Below, in pieces: positions 56,741 to 64,000 of a stretch of 64,000 bases of DNA. Below the pieces are notes generated by a model. The model made no database searches. It had not been told where the DNA came from and saw nothing but the letters and a program-made list of their open reading frames with translations. Each line of letters opens with the position of its first letter. Position 1 is the first letter of the stretch. This DNA is from Ahaetulla prasina. Lineage: Eukaryota; Chordata; Lepidosauria; Squamata; Colubridae. The translations under genes and the position numbers were made by a program. The stretch spans positions 162,427,502 through 162,491,501 of the forward strand of contig NC_080541.1 in NCBI RefSeq assembly GCF_028640845.1. The letters are read 5' to 3'.

Positions 56741-57537
56741 CCGCTAACCAGCTCCTGAGTTATCCGGGGACTTTAGATTCGTAGCTTAGGAAAAAAAAAG
56801 GGGGGGGGGCTGGCATCCTGTCGGCAGAGCAATAAGCTTGACGCCTTTCGCTCCCTTAAGAGCTGCTTGCCAAGGCAGTTGAGGGAAGCGGCCATCGAGA
56901 TCGCTACGATAAGGGAAAAAAACGTACGGCGTGGGGCGCCACGAGGGAGGCTAGCGCCTTGAAGCGAAAAACGGGTTAATGTTTCACCACGACTAGCCTA
57001 TGTTATACAGAGTTATTCCTAAGTCTTTTTTTTTTTTTTTTACTGCCCTGCGAGACCTGAGAAAGCATCTGGAGTTTTTAAACACTTCAGAAGGAAAAAG
57101 TGTTAAAAATAGAGAGCGAACTTTTTCACAGGCTTACAAAGGTTGACCTTCCCCCTCTTTTTTGTTATTTAATTTGTGGGAGAAGAAAAAAAAAATCAGA
57201 GTATCTGGGGAATCGAAAACGGCTCAGGGATAAATGCAATGCGTTCTTGGTAAAGTAATGTAGTGTTTTATGTTAATATGTAGAGATCCCTCTGCCTGCA
57301 TTGTAAGGTTTTAATGTAACAACAAACGCACATGTTAGAACCTCTGGGTAATATCAGGTGACAGGTTGAATTAAAACTGACCTTCAACATCTCCCTTTTA
57401 TTCATCACAACTAATGAAATCTTCTTGTATTTCAAGAGCTGTCCTAGGAGAGGATGGAAATCAACAGATGTTGGCAAAAAGGAATTTTCACTGATGGCCC
57501 AAAAGGTCTCACCACTTGCCTCTAGCCATGAGACAAC
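56741..57537. other. RAVER2 5' flank, no recognisable feature
   Basis: GC content falls rapidly. No gene or repeat is recognised before the MITE cluster. Confidence 0.5.
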
Positions 57538-57539
57538 TA

Positions 57540-57910
57540 CATGCGGTCCTCGACTTACAACAGTTCGCTTAGTGACCATTCAAAGGTACAATGAAAATAG
57601 TGACTTAGGACCATTTTTCACACTTACATCCCCATGGTCATCTGAACAAAATTCAGATGCTCGCCAACTGATTCATACCGGTAGCTATGACAGTTGCAAT
57701 GTCCCGGGGTCATGTGATCATCTTTTGCAATCTTTTGACAAGCAAAGTGAATGGGGAAGCCAGATTCACTTAACAACTATGACACTATTTTAAAAACTGC
57801 AATAATTCACTTAACAGCAAGGGCCAGAAAGGTTGTAAAATGGGGCAAAATTCAATGTTTTGAATTTGAAATGTTGGGCTCAATTGTTGTTGTAAGCTGA
57901 GGAGTACTTG
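57540..57910. mobile_element. CAGGTAGTC-family MITE
   Basis: Left end ATGCGGTCCTCGACTTACAA, right end TTGTAAGCTGAGGAGTACTTG; TA at 57538-57539 and 57911-57912. The right TA is also the left TA of the next copy, so the two elements abut. Confidence 0.75.
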
Positions 57911-58110
57911 TACATCTAGTCCTTGACATACAACCACAAATGGGACTAGATTTTCTGTTGTTAAGCAAGATGGTTGTTAAGTGAATTTTTGCTGTTTGGT
58001 CACCAAGTCATGTCCGACTCTGTGATTCCATTGACCATACCATACCAGGCCCCCACTGTCCTCCACTGTCTTCTGGACTTTGCCCAAATTCACATTCATT
58101 GCATTGATGG

Positions 58111-59537
58111 CAGTGATGGGATTCAAATAATTTAACAACCGGTTCTGTGGGCATGGCTAGGTGGGTGTGGCTATGTGGTCATGTGAGTGGGTGGGCATGG
58201 TCAACTTGACATCACTGAAGGCAAGGTGGGCGGCACCTTGCTGTGAGTGATGTCATTGGCCACACCCACTCAGTCACATGGCCACCTAGCCACATCTCCC
58301 TAGCCATGCCCACAGAACCGGTTATTAAATTATTTGAATATGTTCCCTGCCAGGGGGGAGAGAGCGCTCTCCCAGCTAGCAATGGGGTGGCAATGGGGTG
58401 AAGGCAATGGGATGAAGATCAGGATGGGACTTCCGGCGGCTGCGCACCCCATTGCTTGCCGGTGTTGGTGCCAGTGCCGCTTGCGGCCAGACCCAGCCAG
58501 GAAGACAGCCTGCTAACGAGCTTCAGGCCGGTACTGTCCTGTCATGTCCCACCGTTCTCCTGGCCCATCGCCACTATCACTGCCCTGTTTTTCGAGCAGG
58601 TTGAAGCTGCTCGGAAGGCAGCTGCCAGAAGCCTGTCCTTGCTACTTAAGAGCAGCTTCCAAGGCAGGAAAAGTTCAGGCAAGTTGTCTCCTTCTCAGCC
58701 TGAAACACACAGAGAACATGCACACATCTCACAGCGCCGGGATCTTCTGTGAGGAGACGGTGTGTGCCATGAGGTGCGTGTGCCTGTTTGCTTGACGCCG
58801 AGAAGGAGGAGAAGACTTGGCTGAACTTTTCTGTCTCCCTCTCTTCTGACACTGGCCAGGCAGATGAGCAGCCTCCTGACCAGTGGGGCAAGTGTCATAC
58901 CAGTGGAGCTGTGCTAGCTGGCCGTGCGGTTCCCAGCCAGGGGGGAGAGAGCACACTCCCAGCTAGCATGGCCATGCGGCTTCTCAGCCAGCATTCAGAG
59001 GCAAGTGGGAAGCTCCGGGAAGCACGGAAATGGAGCCGCGGTGTGGTGGCAAAGCAACACAGACAAGCCCGGGGATGGGGGGCAGCTAGCTAGCTAGGCC
59101 GCGAGCGCCGTGTGTGATGGAGATGCAGCAGTGGCAGAGCTAGCCAGGCAAGGCTGGGGATGGAAGGGGGGCAGCGCAGTGACAGCAGCCTAGGCTGGCT
59201 CAGGAGTCAGCACTCAACTGGGGCTTTCCATGGTGGCAGGAAGGCTGGGGGGGCTGGCCCGGGAATCGACTTGATCGGGGCTTGTGCCGCAGGGCAGGGA
59301 GGGGCAAGGGGCGGCCGAGCCAGCAATTTAACAAATGGTTCGGTTTGCTGTGCTCCAAGGCTAGTAAGTAGTGGTGGGGAGGGGAGGGGCGAGGGGCGGG
59401 TGAGTCAGCAATTTAATGAACGGTTCGGTATAGTGTGCTGCGAGGCCACTAAGTAGTGGTGGGAAGGGGCGGGGCAAGCCAGCAATTTAACAAACGGTTC
59501 AGCCAAACCGCCTAGAACCAGCAGAATCCCAACACTG
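58111..59537. mobile_element. 1.4-kb hAT element with perfect TSD, inside Bov-B
   Basis: Starts CAGTGATGGGATTC, ends GCAGAATCCCAACACTG. Identical 8-bp TSD ATTGATGG at 58103-58110 and 59538-59545. Begins with a palindrome (58120-58328) and ends with about three tandem repeats of a roughly 75-bp unit containing agccagcaatttaa.aa.ggttc (59310-59512). The 800-bp GC-rich middle has no transposase and a duplicated gccaggggggagagagc block (58350 and 58940). Confidence 0.85.
58120..58328. repeat. Long palindrome inside the hAT element
   Basis: AATAATTTAACAACCGGTTC (left) mirrors GAACCGGTTATTAAATTATT (right); ctgtgggcatggctaggtgg mirrors ccacctagccac...ccatgcccacag. Arms of roughly 95 bp around 58225. 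Confidence 0.85.
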
Positions 59538-60169
59538 ATTGATGGTGCTGTCTAACCATCTCATCCTCTGTTGTCCCCTGCTCCTTTTGCCTTAAGTCTT
59601 TCCCATCATCAGAGTCTTTTCCAATGAGTGCTGTCTTCTGATTTGGTGGCCAAAGTATTTGACTGTCAGCTTCAGTGTCTGTCATTTCAAAGGGCGGTCA
59701 GGGTTGATTTCCTTAAGAATTGACTGATTTGATCTCCTTGCAGTCCAAGGGACTCCCAAGTGTCTTCCCCAGCATTATAATTTGAAACCATCAATTTTTC
59801 GATGCTCAGCCTTCCTAATGGTCCAATTCCCACAGTCATAACATTAATACTGGGAAAACCATCCCAATGTTACAACATTTTTTTGCCATGGTTAAGCAAA
59901 TTGCTGCCGTTGTAAAATGAATCAATGGTCATTAAGGGACTCCAGCTTCCTCAATTGTCAGAAGATGGCTGGGAAGGTCGCAAATGACGATCAACTGACC
60001 CCAGGACACTGCAACAGTTGTAAATACATACCAGTTGCCAAGTGCCCAAATGTTGATCTTGTGATTCTGGGGGTTCTGCAACAGTTGTAAGTGCGAGGAT
60101 CAGTTGTTACATTTTTCAGTGCCATAATTTTGATTATTAAATGAATGGTTGAAAGTTGAGGATAGCCTG

Positions 60170-60493
60170 TATATCTTGGCACCTTTTTGCATTTGTATCC
60201 CTCTGACCCTGTCTTCATCTCATTCCCAGGCCATGAGTGAAAGAATTAAATTATCCTTAGCCTAACAGTGGCAAAAGAATATTTTTCTCCCTTGTTTTAA
60301 CAACAGCCATGGCAACCTCAAACTGTTTAAAATCTGTTATGTTTTGTCACCATTACTTTGGAGGAGGTTAGGCAAGATAGGAAAACAGCAGTGTAAAGTT
60401 TCTGCCTACTCCGAGTTGGGTGTACTGTATAGTGTTTCAACTCAGCAATGAAAAAGAGCCTACGGCACAATCTGCTGACTGGCTTTAGATTTA
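60170..60493. other. Spacer before pogo element, no recognisable feature
   Basis: Unassigned sequence between the nested MITE and the TA of the pogo-like element. Confidence 0.5.
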
Positions 60494-60767
60494 CCGTATA
60501 TACTCGAGTATAAGCCGACCCGAATATAAGCCGAGGTACCTAATTTTACCACAAAAAACTGAGAAAAACTATTGACTCGAGTATAAGCCTAGGGTGGGAA
60601 ATGAGGCAGCTACTGGTCAATGTAAAAAATAAAGATAGAGCCAAGTAAAATAACATGAATATTTATTTGAACAAAAAACAATAAAAGTGCAAAAGGGGGT
60701 CCCCAAAAAGAATATGGTATCAAAAATACAGTATCTTTAAAAGTAACAGCAACCAAGCTAACGAGAG

Positions 60768-62054
60768 CTAAAATCCCTCAAAACTGGAGTTCTCCTCCTC
60801 ATCATCTGTTTGTCCAAACAGAGCTTCAGCTACTTCAGCTTCTGTGATGTTATCCGCATATACGTTGTCGTCATCACTGAGTTCACAGTCGTCATCATCA
60901 CTGCTGTCACTCTCATACAATGCGCTGTCTTCACTGCCATCCATAGCATTACTAATGCCACATTTCTTGAAGGCACGTTGCACCATGTCCTCTGGAATAT
61001 CTTCCCATGCATCACGAACCCACTGTGCTATTAGTTCTATGTCTGGCTTTCTCAGATTTCCAACTTTTGTCAGACGAGCTTGACCAGATGTCATCCATTC
61101 ATGCCACATCCTTCGCACACGGTCCTTGAAAGGTTTATTTAAACTGACATCTAGGGGCTGCAATACAGATGTAAGCCCACCTGGAATAACGGCCAAAGTG
61201 ACTTGAGATGACTTTGCCAATTTTTTTATGTCATCAGATGTGTGGGCTCTGAACATATCCCAAACTAACAGTGATGGTTTTTTCTTTAAGGCTGCTCCTG
61301 GTCGTCCGTTCCAAATTTCTTCCAGCCATTTTTTTGTTCCATCTTCATCCATCCAGCCTTTAACATGTACACGCACTGTAATTCGTGGCGGGAATTTTAC
61401 CTTTTTAGGCAAGGTCTTTCTTTTAAAAATAATAACAGGCCTCAGCTTGGTTCCATTAGCCAAACATGACAGAACGACTGTGAAATGGTTTTCATTTCCT
61501 GTGGTTCTTAGTAAAATTGTTTTGTCTCCCAAACTTGCCACAGTTCTGTTGCTTGGAAGATCAAAGGTCATAGGCGTTTCATCCATATTTCCAATATCTT
61601 GAAGGTCATAGTTATGGATCCTTCTTTGTTTTATGATGAATGAATGGAATGACATCACTTTTTCATCAAGGTCTTTTGGCAGCTTCTGTGCAATCTTTGT
61701 TCTTTGCCGCAAAAATAGGCCAAACCTATTCATGAAGCGGGTACACCATCCTGCTGATGCAACAAATTTTTCAGTGCCTGGTACTTTAAATTTTTCTTCT
61801 TTAGCCATTTGAAGGGCATGTAAGCGAATTCCCATACGTGTTACACAGTAACCATTTTGACGACACTCCATAACCCATTTATGCAATTCAGTCTCTAGAG
61901 CCCCATATGAACTCGTTAAACCACGTCGAGCTTTTTTTGCCTTTGGAAGCTTTTCCAAGTCAGCTTTCATTTTCCGCCACTCCCTTACTTGTTTTTCGTC
62001 AACACAAAATTCCCTACTTGCAATACTGTTATTGCTTTCTTCTGCTCTTGACAC
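60768..62054 (-). CDS. Pogo/Tigger-like transposase, open 428 codons, start uncertain
   Basis: DDD transposase. Residues 10-35 are the rest of a pogo-type helix-turn-helix (IASREFCVDEKQVREW), 50-120 a CENPB-type HTH (ELHKWVMECRQNGYCVTRMG), and 140-330 the DDE_1 core with D158 (NMDETPM), D266 (LLVWDMFRAH) and D302 (LQPLDVSLNKPFK). The C-terminus is acidic (SDSSDDDD, EEENSS). The open frame begins at GTG (62054); homologous-looking sequence extends upstream (WVAAFKLKV) to an in-frame TAA at 62084-62082, and no ATG precedes M30. Either the 5' end is mutated or an unseen 5' exon supplies the start. No internal stop or frameshift otherwise. Confidence 0.88.
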   Translation of the reverse strand: MSRAEESNNSIASREFCVDEKQVREWRKMKADLEKLPKAKKARRGLTSSYGALETELHKWVMECRQNGYCVTRMGIRLHALQMAKEEKFKVPGTEKFVASAGWCTRFMNRFGLFLRQRTKIAQKLPKDLDEKVMSFHSFIIKQRRIHNYDLQDIGNMDETPMTFDLPSNRTVASLGDKTILLRTTGNENHFTVVLSCLANGTKLRPVIIFKRKTLPKKVKFPPRITVRVHVKGWMDEDGTKKWLEEIWNGRPGAALKKKPSLLVWDMFRAHTSDDIKKLAKSSQVTLAVIPGGLTSVLQPLDVSLNKPFKDRVRRMWHEWMTSGQARLTKVGNLRKPDIELIAQWVRDAWEDIPEDMVQRAFKKCGISNAMDGSEDSALYESDSSDDDDCELSDDDNVYADNITEAEVAEALFGQTDDEEENSSFEGF

Positions 62055-62261
62055 AACCTTAAGTTTGAAAGCAGCAACCCATTATGACCTGCGTTTTGTT
62101 TTGATGGTCCAGGATTAGAAGTACGGTACCAATATTGGGATCCATTTCTAACAGGAAAAAAAAAAATTATTACGACGTCAACTGCCATCAGGAAACCATC
62201 ACCCCCAGAAAGCTGTCCAAAGAGACCCGTGGACTGGCAAGCTATCTTTTCCAAAGGCGAA

Positions 62262-63017
62262 AAGAGGGCGAGCGAGAGGAGGGCGAGTGTGTCAAACGCC
62301 AAGGGGTGAGAGGAGGCGAGGTGACAACGCCCCTCCGAGGCGAGAGGAGGCGAGTGAGAGGAGGCGGTGACAACGCCTCCGCCCCTCCGAGGCGAGAGGA
62401 GGCGAGTGAGAGGAGGACGAGTGAGAGGAGGCGAGAGTGACAACGCCCCTCCGCCCCTCCGAGGCGAGGAGGGCAGTGAGAGGAGGCGAGTGACAAGCGC
62501 CAAGGCGAGAGGAGGCGAGTGACAACGCCCCTCCGCCCCTCCGAGGCGAGAGGAGGCGAGTGAGAGGAGGCGAGAGTGACAAGCGCCAAGGCGAGAGGAG
62601 GCGAGTGACAACGCCCCTCCGCCCCTCCGAGGCGAGAGGAGGGCAGTGAGAGGAGGCGAGTGACAAGCGCCAAGGCGAGAGGAGGCGAGGTGACAACGCC
62701 CCTCCGCCCCTCCGAGGCGAGGAGGCGAGTGAGAGGAGGCGAGTGAGAGGAGGCGAGAGGAGGCGAGTGACAACGCCCCTCCGCCCCTCCGAGGCGAGAG
62801 GAGGCGAGTGAGAGGAGGCGAGAGTGACAACGCCCCTCCGAGGCGAGGAGGGCAGTGAGAGGAGGCGAGGTGACAACGCCCCTCCGCCTCCGAGGCGAGA
62901 GGAGGCGAGTGAGAGGAGGCGAGAGGAGGGCAGTGAGAGGAGGCGAGTGACAACGCCCCTCCGCCTCCGAGGCGAGAGGAGGCGAGTGAGAGGAGGCGAG
63001 TGAGAGGAGGCGAGTGA
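62262..63017. repeat. GC-rich minisatellite inside pogo element
   Basis: About 750 bp built from the blocks GAGAGGAGGCGAGTGA, CAACGCCCCTCCGCCCC and TCCGAGGCGAGAGG, with some copies having GACAAGCGCCAAGGC. The landmark TGACAACGCC recurs about ten times at 45-93 bp spacing, so the higher-order unit varies. It lies in the 5' non-coding part of the transposon and opens three overlapping Ser/Pro/Leu-rich frames that are repeat artefacts. Confidence 0.9.
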
Positions 63018-63427
63018 GACCGCCATCAGCGGCGAGGCCAGCCGCCGCAAAGCATGCCGGCAGCATTTGGGCTCGTCCTGTCGGCCCAGCTGTTCCCGAG
63101 GGCAAAAAACCCTCGCCCTGGATCGGCAGGAGATCCGTTCAACCAGGAAGGGGGGGCATATTACTTAGGTAGTCAGTACATTAGGCAGTGGACAGTACGT
63201 ATGGGCAACACAACTATCATGTAAAATAAAAATACCTGTAATATAGCACGTTTTAATTTTTTACTTTTCCCTTCCTCGTGGCTCAATCTGCTGAATTAAC
63301 AGGGGCTGTGCTGCTGCGGGCTCGAGGGGGGGGGCCAACTCAGCTCACATGGCGGGCTGCAACAAGGGGAGCCGGGACTACAACTAACTCTGCAAGGGTA
63401 GACTCGAGTATAAGCCGAGGGGCCGCT

Positions 63428-63456
63428 TTTCAGCACAAAAAACGTGCTGAAAAACT
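63428..63456. repeat. Subterminal hairpin of the pogo element
   Basis: TTTTCAGCAC and GTGCTGAAAA form 10-bp arms around a short A-rich loop, just inside the right TIR. May be a transposase or host factor site (inference). Confidence 0.65.
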
Positions 63457-63482
63457 CGGCTTATACTCGAGTATATACGGTA

Positions 63483-63955
63483 GTTTGTTGTGGGAACCTA
63501 GACACTTATTTAACAAATTATGGTGAAAACAAATCATGACTTAGCCATTTGTTCTGCACTTCAATACAAAAGCACATGACTTTGTAGTTCAAATAGTGTT
63601 AACTAAAATTTGATCCATTTTATGTACCAAGATGCTTGTTGGTAACTAACATTAATATTAGGGATTGTTCATATGAACAGAAGTTGGCACTGGTATTTTG
63701 GGAGAGTCATTAGTCAGACATTGAGTGTGGCTGTATTAGCTAAAGATTGCTGAATCCTTTCTACAGGAATTGCTATAATAAGCTTCATTGCATTGATCCA
63801 TTCTGAAATCAAATGAAGGAGAATCTGTAACATTCCTAAATAAACAGGCTCCTTGCCTAATTAGTTACTTACCACAGCTGCAAATCCAACATGGTCAGTA
63901 TTGTTATAGATTTGTAATTATCTTGGTATTTCTTCAGTTTAGACCAGCATGTCTA
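63483..63955. other. Right flank, no recognisable feature
   Basis: AT-rich unassigned sequence. In human the next gene in this direction is CACHD1, but none of its exons is seen here. Confidence 0.5.
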
Positions 63956-64000
63956 CAGATAGCCCTTGACTTATATTCTTTTAGTGACCAAAGTTACAAT
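63956..64000. mobile_element. CAGGTAGTC-family MITE, cut by window end
   Basis: TA|CAGATAGCCCTTGACTTAT and then tttagtgaccaaagttacaat matches the left end of this family (compare 26911: TTTAGTGACCATTCAGTGTT). The right end lies outside the window. Confidence 0.6.

Larger units (their letters stand above)
57987..59866 (-). mobile_element. Bov-B (RTE) LINE 3' fragment, interrupted
   Basis: Minus-strand Bov-B: on plus it reads caccaagtcatgtccgactc and cataccaggcccccactgtc before the hAT insertion and tctaaccatctcatcctctg, tttccaatgagtgctgtc, gatctccttgcagtccaagg and gatgctcagcc after it. On minus this is the C-terminus of the RTE reverse transcriptase (DGFKL.CW, GRHLGVPWT, QSILKEI, QRMRWLDS) with stops. 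Bov-B is the LINE shared by squamates and ruminants through horizontal transfer. Confidence 0.85.
57913..60169. mobile_element. CAGGTAGTC-family MITE split by a nested insertion
   Basis: The left piece (57913-57986: CATCTAGTCCTTGACATACA ... gttgttaagtgaatttt) and right piece (about 59867-60169: gccgttgtaaaatgaatcaatggtc ... gttgaggatagcctg|TA) together make one element. Between them lies a Bov-B LINE that itself carries a hAT element. Confidence 0.7.
60494..63480 (-). mobile_element. Pogo/Tigger-like DNA transposon, near complete
   Basis: 2987 bp flanked by TA (60492-60493, 63481-63482). TIR CCGTATATACTCGAGTATAA (left) is repeated inverted exactly at the right end, continuing into GCCGA. Transposase on the minus strand (62065-60768). 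Between transposase and right TIR lies a GC-rich minisatellite (62262-63017). Another subterminal GAGTATAAGCC copy near 60573-60588 may be an internal binding site. TA target site, CENPB-type DNA-binding domain and DDD catalysis place it in the pogo/Tigger group of Tc1/mariner. Confidence 0.9.

Noticed and set aside
55980..56784. Long ORFs on both strands in the CpG island
   Set aside because: High GC removes stop codons; only the frame with the RAVER2 N-terminus and its GT donor is supported.
62262..63017. Regular repeats with intervening unique-looking pieces, superficially CRISPR-like
   Set aside because: The spacers are themselves repeat blocks of the same minisatellite, the unit length varies, and the context is a eukaryotic transposon.
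61985..63105. Three long overlapping minus-strand ORFs (322, 287 and 252 codons) rich in Ser, Pro, Leu and Arg
   Set aside because: All are translations of the GAGGCGAG minisatellite in different frames; open in several frames at once and lacking family resemblance.

Overview
The window is vertebrate nuclear DNA, most likely from a squamate reptile and probably a snake. I infer this from the repeats: Bov-B, CR1, L2/CR1-like and L1 LINEs, tRNA-derived SINEs with Sauria-type tails, many short hAT and TA-target MITEs, and Penelope-like remnants. Coding exons are short, sit in AT-rich introns and obey splice-site rules. Two genes are present, arranged tail to tail as I recall the JAK1/RAVER2 neighbourhood of human chromosome 1p31.

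Left end (+ strand, 1-~6630): the last four exons of JAK1, from the DFG activation-loop exon to the stop codon at 4908-4910, then a repeat-free 3' UTR ending at a good poly(A) signal (6606-6611). About 1.6 kb of intergenic DNA follows, with a SINE remnant and a 644-bp hAT MITE.

Middle (- strand, ~8240-56425): the whole of RAVER2. I reconstructed 14 coding exons with consistent phases (2196 nt, 731 codons plus stop). They encode three RRMs, two SLLGEPP-type PTB-binding motifs and a KRKRVY C-terminus. One intron (23833-25246) needs a GC-AG donor to keep frame. Two in-frame exons (13334-13423 and 10544-10669) have no counterpart in the human protein as I remember it. The promoter is a CpG island near 56.1-56.7 kb with a YY1-type motif over the start codon.

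Introns and right flank are dense with mobile elements, many with target-site duplications (TSDs) readable in the sequence. They include two L1 insertions about 50 bp apart (17848-18382; 18447-21347), a solo LTR (24131-24502), hAT MITEs with 8-bp TSDs, palindromic MITEs, several L2/CR1-like LINE 3' ends that share a terminal hairpin, and Penelope-like fragments carrying hammerhead-ribozyme cores (21.9, 46.3 and 55.7 kb).

Upstream of RAVER2 (57-64 kb) there is a nest of hAT inside Bov-B inside a TA-MITE (57913-60169). Next to it is a nearly complete pogo/Tigger-like transposon (60494-63480) with perfect TIRs, an open 428-codon DDD transposase and an expanded GC-rich minisatellite in its 5' part. 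I saw no tRNA, rRNA, CRISPR or other RNA genes and no further host protein-coding gene.
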